Shown: positions 44,199 to 53,188, numbered from the stretch's first letter. The stretch is DNA of 64,000 bases from Mannheimia glucosida (GCF_046267875.1 NZ_CP176502.1:992001-1056000), one strand, 5' to 3'. Notes: generated by a model from the letters alone, not told the origin. Program-made: numbers and translations.

Positions 44199-44422
44199 AT
44201 TGTGAATGTTCCTCATATCCTATGTTTTTATAATCTACGAGTGAAAACGCTCGTATTGGCTAAGACAAGACCTTTCTTTTTCAGTTCAGCCGATTTGCAA
44301 AAAATTTAGCAAATCTGACCGCTTGTAAAGGCAGATTTTTGTCAGATTATTAAAAGTTTTTTGACATTCTGGCAAATTTGATAGACCATAAATATCACTT
44401 TTATTAATTTGAGTCCTATTTG

Positions 44423-45226
44423 ATGACAAAAACGGAAAATTTGGTTGAAGTAAAAAACTTGACCTTCAAGCGAGGGGAGCGAGTGATTTACGATAACCTG
44501 AATCTGCAAGTGCAGAAAGGTAAAGTGACTGCCATTATGGGGCCTTCTGGGATTGGTAAAACCACCCTGTTGAGGCTAATCGGTGGGCAGATTTTACCTG
44601 AATCGGGCGAAATTTTATTTGATGGCAGAGATATTTGCAAAGCCAATAACAAAGAGTTGTATGAAATTCGCCAACGAATGGGGATGTTGTTTCAATCGGG
44701 GGCGTTATTTACCGATATTTCTACCTTCGATAATGTGGCTTTCCCGATTCGGGAGCATACCCGTTTACCCGAAGAGCTGATTCGCAAATTGGTGTTATTG
44801 AAGCTCGAGGCGGTTGGGTTGCGAGGTGCGGCAAATTTAATGCCGTCCGAACTTTCCGGCGGTATGGCAAGACGTGCCGCCCTTGCTCGAGCGATTGCGT
44901 TAGATCCGGAGCTGATTATGTATGATGAGCCGTTTACCGGGCAAGATCCGATTAGTATGGGTGTGATTGTCGAGCTGATTAAAGAGTTAAATCAGGCATT
45001 GAATTTGACCTCCATTGTGGTGTCTCACGATGTGAAAGAGGTATTAAGTATTGCCGATTATGCTTATATTGTGGCAGATAAACGAGTGATTGCTGAAGGT
45101 ACACCAGAAATTTTACAGGCAAGCGAAGATCCGCAAGTGGTACAATTCTTAGCCGGTAAAGCTGATGGTCCGGTGCGGTTCCATTATCCAGCAAAAGATT
45201 ATACGGAGGAGCTATTTAATGGTTAA
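44423..45226 (+). CDS. mlaF: MlaF, ATPase of the Mla phospholipid transporter
   Basis: The 267-residue ABC ATPase has Walker A MGPSGIGKTT near residue 39, signature LSGGMARRAALARAI near 144 and Walker B LIMYDEPFTGQD near 164. It powers retrograde (outer to inner membrane) phospholipid transport that keeps the outer leaflet asymmetric. The ATG at 44423 is preferred over the TTG just before it. A TTGACA -35-like word is at 44361-44366 without a clear -10. Frames of mlaF and mlaE overlap by 8 bp. Confidence 0.94.
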   Translation: MTKTENLVEVKNLTFKRGERVIYDNLNLQVQKGKVTAIMGPSGIGKTTLLRLIGGQILPESGEILFDGRDICKANNKELYEIRQRMGMLFQSGALFTDISTFDNVAFPIREHTRLPEELIRKLVLLKLEAVGLRGAANLMPSELSGGMARRAALARAIALDPELIMYDEPFTGQDPISMGVIVELIKELNQALNLTSIVVSHDVKEVLSIADYAYIVADKRVIAEGTPEILQASEDPQVVQFLAGKADGPVRFHYPAKDYTEELFNG

Positions 45227-45995
45227 TTTTATTAGCTCTATCGGAGCAGTGGTGATTAATTTTATCCGAACATTAGGGCGTTCAGCTTTTATGTTATGGG
45301 GAGCATTAATCGGCAAACCTGAATTTAGAAAACACACACCGTTACTGATTAAACAGCTTTATGTGCTGGGCGTCCAATCGCTCTTAATTATTATGCTGTC
45401 GGGCTTATTCATCGGAATGGTATTAGGCTTACAAGGCTATGTAGTATTGGTCGATTTTGCTGCTGAAAGCAGCTTGGGAACGCTGGTTTCACTCTCACTT
45501 TTACGCGAACTTGGGCCTGTGGTCACTGCTTTATTATTTGCAGGACGAGCCGGTTCTGCATTAACCGCAGAAATCGGGTTGATGAAAGCCACAGAGCAAC
45601 TTTCCAGCCTTGAAATGATGGCGGTTGATCCACTTAGACGAATTATCGCACCTCGCTTTTGGGCGGGGGTAATTTCAATGCCGGTGTTAGCAGCAATTTT
45701 TACCGCTATCGGCATTTGGGGCGGTTCGTTAGTCGGAGTAGATTGGAAAGGCGTTGATGGTGGTAGTTTTTGGTCGGTAATGCAAAACTCGGTAAATAGC
45801 AGTGATTTAATTAACGGCTTTATCAAAAGCCTGATTTTTGCCTTTGCCGTGGTCTGGATTGCGTTATTTAACGGCTATGATTGTGTACCGACTTCAGAAG
45901 GGATCAGCCAAGCCACCACAAGAACGGTGGTAAATGCGTCACTGGTGATTTTGGGATTAGATTTTATTTTAACTGCGATAATGTTCGGCGGTTGA
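45219..45995 (+). CDS. mlaE: MlaE, permease of the Mla transporter
   Basis: The 258-residue inner-membrane permease of the MlaE/YrbE family has GLFIGMVLGLQGYVVL and LRELGPVVTALLFAGRAGSALTAEIGLMKATEQL-type segments in the middle. The start ATGGTTAA overlaps the mlaF stop, with GGAGGAG upstream; a longer in-frame start at 45165 lies well inside mlaF and is rejected. Confidence 0.94.
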   Translation: MVNFISSIGAVVINFIRTLGRSAFMLWGALIGKPEFRKHTPLLIKQLYVLGVQSLLIIMLSGLFIGMVLGLQGYVVLVDFAAESSLGTLVSLSLLRELGPVVTALLFAGRAGSALTAEIGLMKATEQLSSLEMMAVDPLRRIIAPRFWAGVISMPVLAAIFTAIGIWGGSLVGVDWKGVDGGSFWSVMQNSVNSSDLINGFIKSLIFAFAVVWIALFNGYDCVPTSEGISQATTRTVVNASLVILGLDFILTAIMFGG

Positions 45996-46015
45996 TTTTT
46001 TAAAAGGAACAGACA

Positions 46016-46540
46016 ATGCGTCAATCAATTAAATATGAATTTTGGGTAGGTTTATTTGTACTGCTCGGGCTTGCAGCTCTTGTCTTTTTAGGGTTAAGAG
46101 TAGCAAATGTGCAGGGCTTCTCAAATGAGAAAACTTACACCCTGTATGCAACTTTTGATAATATTGGTGGACTAAAGGTTCGTGCGCCTATTAAAGTTGG
46201 CGGTGTGGTAGTTGGCCGAGTAGCTGATATTTCACTTGATAACAAAACCTACACTCCGAAAGTGGCATTAGCGGTAAATGAAAGTTTTAATCAAATTCCC
46301 GATACCAGCTCGCTCTCAATTAAAACCTCAGGCTTATTAGGCGAGCAATACGTTGCGTTAAATGTCGGCTTCGTAATCGAAGGTGAAACTGCAATGATGA
46401 AAGAAGGTGATACTTTTGTAGATACCAATTCTGCAATGGTGTTAGAAGATTTAATCGGTCAGTTCTTATATGGTGATAAAAAGTCAGATAAAACTGAAGA
46501 TGAAAAAGCGAGTGATTCTGCTGAACCAAAAGCAGAGTAA
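46016..46540 (+). CDS. mlaD: MlaD, MCE-domain substrate-binding subunit
   Basis: The 174-residue protein has one N-terminal membrane helix (residues 9-27) and a single MCE domain (about 38-117, YATFDNIGGLKVRAPIKVGGVVVG). Hexamers form the lipid channel in the periplasm on top of MlaE. The C-terminal tail is acidic and Lys-rich (residues 150-174). Confidence 0.93.
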   Translation: MRQSIKYEFWVGLFVLLGLAALVFLGLRVANVQGFSNEKTYTLYATFDNIGGLKVRAPIKVGGVVVGRVADISLDNKTYTPKVALAVNESFNQIPDTSSLSIKTSGLLGEQYVALNVGFVIEGETAMMKEGDTFVDTNSAMVLEDLIGQFLYGDKKSDKTEDEKASDSAEPKAE

Positions 46541-46585
46541 TTAAGTACAACAACCTCTAATTTAGAGTTTTGGAGAGCATCAATA

Positions 46586-47221
46586 ATGTTAAAAAACATT
46601 AAAAAAATTATCGTAACAGGCTTAGTAGCAGTTTCTGCATTATTTTCAACCACCGCATTTGCTGAAACTAGCCCTTATGTATTAATGCAACAAACCGCAG
46701 ATAAATTATTTGGCGATATTAAAGCAAATCAAGCGAAAATTAAATCAAACCCTGAATATTTGCGTACCATTGTGCGTAACGATTTAATGCCACACGTTCA
46801 CGTGAAATATGCAGGTCAATTAGTGTTAGGTAAAAACTTATCGGCTGCGACTGACGCACAAAAAGAGGCATTCTTTAATGCTTTTGGTCAATTTGTTGAG
46901 CAGTCTTATGCTCAGGTGTTAACCCAGTATCAAGATCAAAGTGTGCAAATTGAAAGCCCGAAATCAGTGGATGGTAAATCTATCGTAAGCATTCGTGTAA
47001 ACGTGTCAGGCAAAGGTGCTGCACAGCCGATCAAATTAGACTTTAAATGGCGTAAAAACAGCAAAACTGGCGAATGGCAAGCATACGATATGGCAGCGGA
47101 AGGTGTGAGTATGGTTGCAACCAAACAAAATGAATGGGCAGGCGTGATTCGTCAAAAAGGGATTGATGCCTTAACTGCACAAGTGGCACAAGCTGCAAAA
47201 CAGCCTATCACCTTAAAATAA
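46586..47221 (+). CDS. mlaC: MlaC, periplasmic phospholipid carrier
   Basis: The 211-residue soluble protein has a signal peptide (to about AFA, residue 26) and the Tol-Tol/MlaC fold (SPYVLMQQTADKLFGDI...). It shuttles phospholipids between the outer-membrane MlaA complex and MlaFEDB. GGAG precedes the ATG. mlaA is not in the window. Confidence 0.93.
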   Translation: MLKNIKKIIVTGLVAVSALFSTTAFAETSPYVLMQQTADKLFGDIKANQAKIKSNPEYLRTIVRNDLMPHVHVKYAGQLVLGKNLSAATDAQKEAFFNAFGQFVEQSYAQVLTQYQDQSVQIESPKSVDGKSIVSIRVNVSGKGAAQPIKLDFKWRKNSKTGEWQAYDMAAEGVSMVATKQNEWAGVIRQKGIDALTAQVAQAAKQPITLK

Positions 47222-47232
47222 GTAGTTTAGTT

Positions 47233-47556
47233 ATGCCTCAAAAAACATTACAATGGGACATTCAGCAAAATAACGAAAGTCTTTTTGTGAAACTATCAGG
47301 CGAATTAACTCGTAACACGTTGCTCCCTTTATGGAAGCAACGTGCTTCTTTTTTATCTCCAACAGGGAAACAAAGCCTATATTGGGATTTAAAAGAAATC
47401 ACTCGGATTGATTCTGCTGGTTTTACCTTACTTGCTGAATTACTGAATCATTACCATAAAATCATACCAAACAGTTTGATTAATACGCCAGATTCTGTCA
47501 GAACTTTGGCTGCATTATACGATTTAGACGGTTGGTTTGAGCAATTTATTATTTGA
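47233..47556 (+). CDS. mlaB: MlaB, STAS-domain subunit
   Basis: The 107-residue STAS domain protein has the phosphorylation-loop motif RIDSAGFTLLAELL near residue 57. It binds MlaF and is needed for assembly of the transporter. It lies 11 bp behind mlaC. Confidence 0.85.
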   Translation: MPQKTLQWDIQQNNESLFVKLSGELTRNTLLPLWKQRASFLSPTGKQSLYWDLKEITRIDSAGFTLLAELLNHYHKIIPNSLINTPDSVRTLAALYDLDGWFEQFII

Positions 47557-47588
47557 GTGAGTTACCAATCATATTTTAGGAAGTCAGA

Positions 47589-47849
47589 ATGAATCCATCA
47601 CAAATTGAAGAAATTTTAAAACAAGCATTACCTGATGCAACAGAAGTCCACGCTCAAGGCGAAAATGCCCACTTTGGCGTTATTGTAGTAAGTGACAGCA
47701 TTGCCTCTCTTTCAAAAGTAAAACAACAGCAAGCGGTTTATGCCCCTTTAGCTGAGTATTTCACTACTAATGCGATTCACGCTTTAACCATTAAAGTATT
47801 CAGCGTGGAAAAATGGAAAACTGAGCGTTTGCTAAATATGGTTGGATAG
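47589..47849 (+). CDS. ibaG: IbaG, BolA-family protein
   Basis: The 86-residue BolA-fold protein (LPDATEVHAQGENAHFGVIVVS, then the FTTNAIHALTIKVFS helix-strand) is likely to bind monothiol glutaredoxin and an iron-sulphur cluster. Its location between mlaB and murA matches E. coli ibaG (yrbA). Confidence 0.9.
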   Translation: MNPSQIEEILKQALPDATEVHAQGENAHFGVIVVSDSIASLSKVKQQQAVYAPLAEYFTTNAIHALTIKVFSVEKWKTERLLNMVG

Positions 47850-47855
47850 ATGAAA

Positions 47856-47932
47856 TGTAGGGGCGAATCACTATTCGCCCAAACTCTTTTGTAAACGTTG
47901 GAAAATTGGGCGAAAAATTTTTCGCCCCTACA
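47856..47932. repeat. Inverted repeat element between ibaG and murA
   Basis: Two 25-bp arms (47856-47880 and 47908-47932) are inverted copies of the type TGTAGGGGCGAAT...ATTCGCCC, each itself a palindrome. A solo copy of the same word is at 59495-59520. The family is a short dispersed palindromic repeat. Confidence 0.75.
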
Positions 47933-47957
47933 AATTATTATTTTTAGGATCTCCCAA

Positions 47958-49238
47958 ATGGAAAAATTTCGTGTGTATGGTCCATTTTCTTTAAATGGTA
48001 CTGTCGATATTTCAGGTGCGAAAAACGCCGCACTCCCTATTTTATTTGCCGCTATTTTGGCTGAAAAACCAGTTACGTTAAAAAATGTGCCTGATTTAAA
48101 AGATGTAGACACCACTTTTAAAATCTTACGCCAATTAGGGGTAACGGTTGAAAAAGGTAGCGATAAAGGCGTGGTACATATTGATGCGAGTAAGATCAAT
48201 AATTACGTTGCACCTTACGAATTAGTGAAAACAATGCGTGCGTCAATTTGGGCGTTAGCTCCATTAGTTGCCCGGTTCCAACTTGGGCAAGTTTCTTTAC
48301 CGGGCGGTTGTACTATCGGGGCAAGACCGGTGGATATGCATATTTCCGGTCTTGAAAAAATGGGGGCAAAGATCGAGCTTGATGAAGGCTATGTCAAAGC
48401 CACTTCAAGCGGTCGTTTAAACGGTGCAAGAATCTATATGGATAAAGTGAGCGTAGGAGCAACTTTATCTGTTATGATGGCAGGTACTCTAGCAAAAGGC
48501 ACTACTGTTATTGAAAATGCTGCTCGTGAGCCTGAAATTGTGGATACTGCCGATTTCTTAAATGCAATGGGAGCAAAAATTTCAGGTGCTGGCACCGATA
48601 TGATTACTATTGAAGGGGTAGAACATTTAGGCGGTTGTGAACACAGCGTAGTGCCGGATCGTATTGAAACCGGTACATTTTTAGTTGCAGCGGCTATTTC
48701 CGGTGGTCGAATTACTTGCCGTAATACCAAAGCAGACACTCTTGATGCAGTGATCGAAAAATTACGTGAAGCTGGAATGCAGGTTGATGTGACGGAAAAT
48801 ACTATCACGCTTGATTCTCTAGGTCGTCGCCCGAAAGCAGTGAACATTCGCACTATGCCACACCCGGGTTTCCCAACTGATATGCAGGCTCAATTTACCT
48901 TATTAAATACCGTTGCAGAAGGCACAAGCCGTATTACAGAAACAATTTTTGAAAACCGTTTTATGCATATTCCTGAGCTGATTCGTATGGGTGCCAAAGC
49001 GGAAATTGAAGGTAATACTGCAATTTGCTATGGTGTAGAGCAGTTAAAATCAGCAGAAGTAATGGCAACTGACTTGCGTGCTTCCATCAGCTTAGTGTTG
49101 GCAGGCTGTATTGCAACAGGTGAAACGATTGTGGATAGAATTTACCATATCGACCGTGGCTATGAACACATTGAAGAAAAATTGCGTCAGATTGGAGCAA
49201 GAATTGAACGTTTCTCTGCTCCTTTTGAAGGCGAGTAA
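47958..49238 (+). CDS. murA: UDP-N-acetylglucosamine enolpyruvyl transferase MurA
   Basis: The 426-residue enzyme performs the first committed step of peptidoglycan synthesis. Lys22 and Asn23 (SGAKNAALP) and the PEP-reactive Cys118 (LPGGCTIGARP) are visible, as is the C-terminal SLVLAGCIATGETIV region. The start at 47958 follows AGGA; a longer frame from 47898 runs through the upstream repeat and is rejected. Confidence 0.96.
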   Translation: MEKFRVYGPFSLNGTVDISGAKNAALPILFAAILAEKPVTLKNVPDLKDVDTTFKILRQLGVTVEKGSDKGVVHIDASKINNYVAPYELVKTMRASIWALAPLVARFQLGQVSLPGGCTIGARPVDMHISGLEKMGAKIELDEGYVKATSSGRLNGARIYMDKVSVGATLSVMMAGTLAKGTTVIENAAREPEIVDTADFLNAMGAKISGAGTDMITIEGVEHLGGCEHSVVPDRIETGTFLVAAAISGGRITCRNTKADTLDAVIEKLREAGMQVDVTENTITLDSLGRRPKAVNIRTMPHPGFPTDMQAQFTLLNTVAEGTSRITETIFENRFMHIPELIRMGAKAEIEGNTAICYGVEQLKSAEVMATDLRASISLVLAGCIATGETIVDRIYHIDRGYEHIEEKLRQIGARIERFSAPFEGE

Positions 49239-49262
49239 ATTGCAAATTTTTAACTGAAAATG

Positions 49263-49294
49263 ACCGCTTGATAGGCAACTATCAAGCGGTTTTT
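49263..49294 (+). terminator. murA terminator built from an inverted uptake-signal pair
   Basis: A 12-bp perfect stem ACCGCTTGATAG / CTATCAAGCGGT with a GCAA tetraloop is followed by TTTT. Both arms contain the AAGCGGT core. It lies between murA and ruvC, which are convergent. Confidence 0.88.
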
Positions 49295-49313
49295 ATACAT
49301 TATGCCGCTGTGG

Positions 49314-49892
49314 TTAGCCTTTTAACCTAAACCTTCCCCGGCTATAACGGGTTTTCATTAGTGCTAGGATTTGCTCTTTTTCACTACTTACGTTCTGCTG
49401 GCTTTGCTTAGCAACAATCAGTGAATGTTGAATCGAATGAGCGTGAGTAATGGCAATGGCTAATGCATCAGCCGCATCAGCTTGTGGTTTGGCGGAGAGT
49501 TTAAGCATACGGGTTACCATATCTTGCACCTGAACTTTATCGGCAGAACCAATACCCGTTACGGTTTGTTTGACTAATCGGGCGGCATACTCAAACACAG
49601 GTAGATCGTGATTAACTGCTGCAACAATCGCTGTTCCTCTAGCTTGCCCTAGTTTTAAGGCAGAATCAGGGTTTTTCGCCATAAAAACCTGTTCTATAGC
49701 AAACATATTTGGTTGAAATTGAGTGATGATTTCGCTCACTCCTGCATAAATCCGTTTTAGACGGGTAGGCAGATCTTCAGCCGTAGTGCGAATAGCCCCA
49801 CTTCCTAAATATTCTAGCTGTCGCCCGTTTTGGCGAATCACACCGTAACCTGTTACCCTTGAGCCGGGGTCAATTCCTAAAATAATAGCCAT
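49314..49892 (-). CDS. ruvC: Holliday junction endonuclease RuvC
   Basis: The 192-residue resolvase begins MAIILGIDPGSRVTGYGVI with the first catalytic Asp at residue 7. The second acidic site (AIEQVFMAKNPDSALKLGQARG) and the C-terminal KPQADAADALAIAITHAH with two Asp follow. The ATG at 49892 is the family start; upstream in-frame codons are rejected. ruvAB are not adjacent; the yebC-ruvC neighbourhood is interrupted by a lipoprotein gene. Confidence 0.95.
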   Translation of the reverse strand: MAIILGIDPGSRVTGYGVIRQNGRQLEYLGSGAIRTTAEDLPTRLKRIYAGVSEIITQFQPNMFAIEQVFMAKNPDSALKLGQARGTAIVAAVNHDLPVFEYAARLVKQTVTGIGSADKVQVQDMVTRMLKLSAKPQADAADALAIAITHAHSIQHSLIVAKQSQQNVSSEKEQILALMKTRYSRGRFRLKG

Positions 49893-49910
49893 CTTTGTGC
49901 AATAAAATAA

Positions 49911-49933
49911 GCGAGAAGATATTATCTTCTCGC
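49911..49933 (-). terminator. Terminator of the lipoprotein gene
   Basis: A 10-bp perfect stem GCGAGAAGAT / ATCTTCTCGC with loop ATT has a T-rich run on the minus strand (TTATTTTATT). Confidence 0.8.
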
Positions 49934-49958
49934 TTATGAGTAGTAAAATCAAGAAAGA

Positions 49959-50486
49959 TTATTTATTTAATTTTGAGGTTAATGCTTTATCTACATCACA
50001 TAATTTAGCAACGATGGTATCTGTTTTAGCACCATATTTGGTTAGCATACCTGACTGGCCATTAGATGATAAGGTAAAGCCTGTGTCTAAATCCCAAGAA
50101 TATTTATCCGTTTTGAATGAAGTAGAATCTTGGTTTGAGGCATCACGAGTTAATGTTGGGATCTTTTGTGTTTTACCGCCGCTTTGGACTAATAGATTTA
50201 CTGCTTTTGCCTCTTCTCCTTGGAAGACATAATTCGCAGTTACACGTTTACCACTTTGGCAACGATATACAATTGATTTTGCACCATCAGTTGCTTTTTC
50301 TACTTTTACTGCACCACTTGCACGAGGTGCATTACCTGCAATTTCATTCACTTGCTGTGTTGCTTGTTCAGCCGCTTTAGTCACAGCGTCCTGAGCTTGC
50401 TGAGGAGCAGATTGTGTGTTTGCATTAGAGCAAGCAGCTAAGACTAAAGTAGCGGCCAATGCCGGAACGAATTTCACTAATTTCAT
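49959..50486 (-). CDS. Putative lipoprotein with MliC-like C-terminal domain
   Basis: The 175-residue protein has a signal peptide with lipobox LVLAAC (Cys19), followed by an Ala/Gln-rich linker (about 20-55). The C-terminal part (VYRCQSGKRVTANYVF... to AKLCDV) has two Cys about 90 residues apart and a Y-x-C-x-x-G pattern, as in the lysozyme-inhibitor (MliC) and Neisseria ACP fold. That assignment is tentative. The gene has its own terminator and sits between yebC and ruvC. Confidence 0.6.
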   Translation of the reverse strand: MKLVKFVPALAATLVLAACSNANTQSAPQQAQDAVTKAAEQATQQVNEIAGNAPRASGAVKVEKATDGAKSIVYRCQSGKRVTANYVFQGEEAKAVNLLVQSGGKTQKIPTLTRDASNQDSTSFKTDKYSWDLDTGFTLSSNGQSGMLTKYGAKTDTIVAKLCDVDKALTSKLNK

Positions 50487-50615
50487 AGACTCTCCTTAAA
50501 ATGTTATAGTAAAGTAGTAGCATATAAACTACATTAGGTTAGTCAGTAATATAGGAAAAAAGTTCATAAAAAAATAAGCATAACCTAAATTATGCTTATT
50601 TTGCGTGATTTTTTA

Positions 50616-51356
50616 TTACAGTAATGCAGCCACTTCGTCACTGATTTCACCATTGTGATAAACGTTTTGTACATCATCACAATCTTCAAGGCGGTTGATT
50701 AAATCAAGCAGTTTTGGTGCAGTTTCTGCATCAAGCTCAACGGTAGTTGATGGAATCATCGTTACTTCCGCATTCTCAATTTTAAAACCTGCAGCCTCAA
50801 TGCCGTCTTTCACTGAGCCTAAATCTTCCCAAGCAGTATAAATTTCAAAGCTACCATCTTCTTGTGGTTGAATATCGTCCGCACCGGCCTCAATAGCTGC
50901 TTCAGTTAAGGCATCTTCATCGGCATTTGCCACTAAAATTAAACCTTTTTTGCTAAATAAATAACCTACCGACCCTTCAGTCCCTAAGTTACCGCCACAT
51001 TTGGTGAAACTTGGACGAACTTGGGAAATCGTACGGTTAGCGTTATCACTTAAACATTCCACCATAACTGCTGTACCACCCGGGCCGTAACCTTCGTAGA
51101 TTTTGGTTTCCATATTGGTATCATCGCCACCACCGACACCACGCTCGATAGCACGGTTGATGGTATCACGGGTCATATTGCTGGATAAGGCTTTATCCAC
51201 TGCCGCACGCAAACGCGGGTTTGCACTCACATCACCACCGCCTAATTTTGCTGCGGTAACTAATTCACGAATTAATTTAGTAAAGATTTTACCGCGTTGT
51301 GCATCTTGTGCCGCTTTACGGTGTTTAATATTTGCCCACTTACTATGGCCTGCCAT
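50616..51356 (-). CDS. yebC: YebC/PmpR family protein
   Basis: The 246-residue protein starts MAGHSKWANIKHRKAAQDAQRGKIFTK-like, the invariant opening of the family. It is known as a DNA-binding regulator in some species and as a translation factor that helps ribosomes at proline stretches in others. It follows nudB by 12 bp and is probably co-transcribed. Confidence 0.95.
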   Translation of the reverse strand: MAGHSKWANIKHRKAAQDAQRGKIFTKLIRELVTAAKLGGGDVSANPRLRAAVDKALSSNMTRDTINRAIERGVGGGDDTNMETKIYEGYGPGGTAVMVECLSDNANRTISQVRPSFTKCGGNLGTEGSVGYLFSKKGLILVANADEDALTEAAIEAGADDIQPQEDGSFEIYTAWEDLGSVKDGIEAAGFKIENAEVTMIPSTTVELDAETAPKLLDLINRLEDCDDVQNVYHNGEISDEVAALL

Positions 51357-51368
51357 GCTATTGTTTCC

Positions 51369-51809
51369 TTATTTTGATGTTAAATATTCTTGTATTGCTT
51401 GAGCATTGTTGGGAGATTTAGTGAGCCGAATTGCTTCTTCCACTGAAACCCAACGATATGCCAAATGTTCGGTTAAAACAGGCTCCTGCTCACTTTCAAG
51501 TGGTAGCAAAAACCAATGTTCGACACAATGTGTGATATTAGGTGCGTATTTATACCGAAAATGCGGAAAAATTTCAAATTCTATCTGCTTTTGGCAATCA
51601 ACAAGCGGTTGTTTTTGCTCAAAAGTTTGCAAACCGGTTTCTTCCAACACTTCCCGTTTAGCTGCTTCTAGCGGTGTTTCACCAATGTTGATAGAACCGG
51701 TTACCGATTGCCAAAAATCAGGATCGTCTTTGCGTTGTAGCATCAATACTCGTTGGGTGTTTTTAGCATAAATCACCACAAGGATACTATGAGGATTTTT
51801 ATAGTTCAT
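51369..51809 (-). CDS. nudB: Dihydroneopterin triphosphate diphosphatase NudB
   Basis: The 146-residue Nudix hydrolase of folate synthesis. The Nudix box is complete: GSINIGETPLEAAKREVLEETG (positions about 36-57; Gly, Glu, Arg-Glu and Glu-Glu in place). In E. coli it lies between aspS and yebC; here aspS is about 7.7 kb away. Confidence 0.92.
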   Translation of the reverse strand: MNYKNPHSILVVIYAKNTQRVLMLQRKDDPDFWQSVTGSINIGETPLEAAKREVLEETGLQTFEQKQPLVDCQKQIEFEIFPHFRYKYAPNITHCVEHWFLLPLESEQEPVLTEHLAYRWVSVEEAIRLTKSPNNAQAIQEYLTSK

Positions 51810-51860
51810 TTTATTATTGTGAAGATGATTCGTAAAATTTTAACAAAATCTGACCGCTTG

Positions 51861-52313
51861 TTAGGCGTAAGGAGAGATAAATCTTTCAATATGTAGTTCA
51901 GATTGTTCGTTTAAAAAATGAAAAAGATCCGCTTGAGCAATACAGTATAGATAGTAATCATAGCCGAAATGAAATTCACACTTAAAATGGGTTAATTTAC
52001 ACCAATAATTTTCTCGGAGTAGGCCCTTTAGAAAGATAGGCAAATCTGATAATTTAATTTTTTGGCGATTACGATAACCGGATTTCTTATTGCTATCAGA
52101 AAGTTGTTTAATGCGTAAATATTCAATATTCAGTTGTTTGCAAACAGCTAAAATAGTGTAGATATATTGTTGCTCTATTTTTAAATATTCTTCTAACGAG
52201 ATTTTCTCAGGCACATCTGAAAAACTTGACCAGCCGTCATCGGCCAAGAACCCGTCAATGTTGTAATTGAAATATTTAGTGATCCGATAAGAGTGACGAT
52301 ATTGATATTTCAT
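51861..52313 (-). CDS. Unknown 150-residue protein
   Basis: I do not recognise this family. It is soluble, rich in Tyr, Phe and Leu (about a tenth Tyr), with no signal peptide. Two parts are discernible: an N-terminal half with DGWSSFSDVPEKISLEEYLKIE and a C-terminal half with CEFHFGYDYYLYCIAQ. The start shares one base with the stop of the transporter gene (TAATG), so they are translated together. Size and context would fit an immunity or accessory protein, but nothing shows it. Confidence 0.55.
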   Translation of the reverse strand: MKYQYRHSYRITKYFNYNIDGFLADDGWSSFSDVPEKISLEEYLKIEQQYIYTILAVCKQLNIEYLRIKQLSDSNKKSGYRNRQKIKLSDLPIFLKGLLRENYWCKLTHFKCEFHFGYDYYLYCIAQADLFHFLNEQSELHIERFISPYA

Positions 52314-53188
52314 TAGCCTAGCACCACCAAGATTGCGGCAATCACCACTAAAATCAGCCCGATAAAATCTTGAATTTTAAGCCGTTCTTTAAACACAAAA
52401 TAGGAAATACCGAGAATAAAGAAAATTTCCACTTGCCCAAGCGTTTTTACAAAGGCAACGTGGTTCAGGCTCATTGCATTAAACCAGCCGAATGAGCCGA
52501 GAAATGAAAACAGGCTGGTTAGCATACCTAATTTTGGAAAACGAAAGAATTTAATCAGTGTCTCTTTTTGGAGAAGAGCTAGGTATATAACCAATATCAC
52601 TGCCTCAAAGCTAATCACGCTAAAAAGTACCCACGCCGCTGAAAGCAAATAGTGGCTGTTGAGTTGCAGACTGGCTTCTCTAACCCAAAGCGAAGTGAGG
52701 GCGAAACATAAACCGCTGGCTATGCCGAGAAAGAGTGTTTTCCACGAAAGTTGGCGCAAATTGCCGCTGCCGGTCATTAAGAAAATCGCCACCCCGCCTA
52801 GTACCACGCCAAGCCAGCCAATGCTACTGATGGTTACACCAAAAAATAACACGCCCAGTAACGCCGCCCATACTGCCTCGCTTTTCGCCAGCCCGACACC
52901 TATTGCATAATTTTTTAAGTGAAAAAGTTGCACCATTAGCGAAGTTGCCAAAATTTGAGCCAACCCAGCCCCGATAGCATACACAAAAAACAATAGTGGA
53001 AAATGGGGAATGTTGAAGTTCTCATCATACTGATATAAAAAATAGAGATAACCGCTTGCCAATGGTACAGCGTAGAAAAAGCGGGCGAGCGTTACCCCCA
53101 ATACAGGCACATTGACGCTTAATTGCTTTTGAAAGGCATTGCGACCGGCTTGAGCCACGGCTGCCAGCAGAGTAAACCAAATCCACAT
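52313..53188 (-). CDS. DMT/EamA-family transporter
   Basis: The 291-residue inner-membrane protein (ten helices, two EamA repeats) of the drug/metabolite superfamily. The second repeat includes SLFSFLGSFGWFNAMSLNHVAFVKTLGQVEIFFILGISYFVFKERL-type residues, the family's substrate cavity region. An ATG at 53188 and a TTG at 53218 are both possible starts; the latter has a weak AAGAG upstream. Substrate unknown. Confidence 0.75.
   Translation of the reverse strand: MWIWFTLLAAVAQAGRNAFQKQLSVNVPVLGVTLARFFYAVPLASGYLYFLYQYDENFNIPHFPLLFFVYAIGAGLAQILATSLMVQLFHLKNYAIGVGLAKSEAVWAALLGVLFFGVTISSIGWLGVVLGGVAIFLMTGSGNLRQLSWKTLFLGIASGLCFALTSLWVREASLQLNSHYLLSAAWVLFSVISFEAVILVIYLALLQKETLIKFFRFPKLGMLTSLFSFLGSFGWFNAMSLNHVAFVKTLGQVEIFFILGISYFVFKERLKIQDFIGLILVVIAAILVVLG

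Noticed and set aside
47898..47957. Longer murA start
   Set aside because: The added 20 codons run through the inverted repeat element and lack family similarity; AGGA stands before the ATG at 47958.
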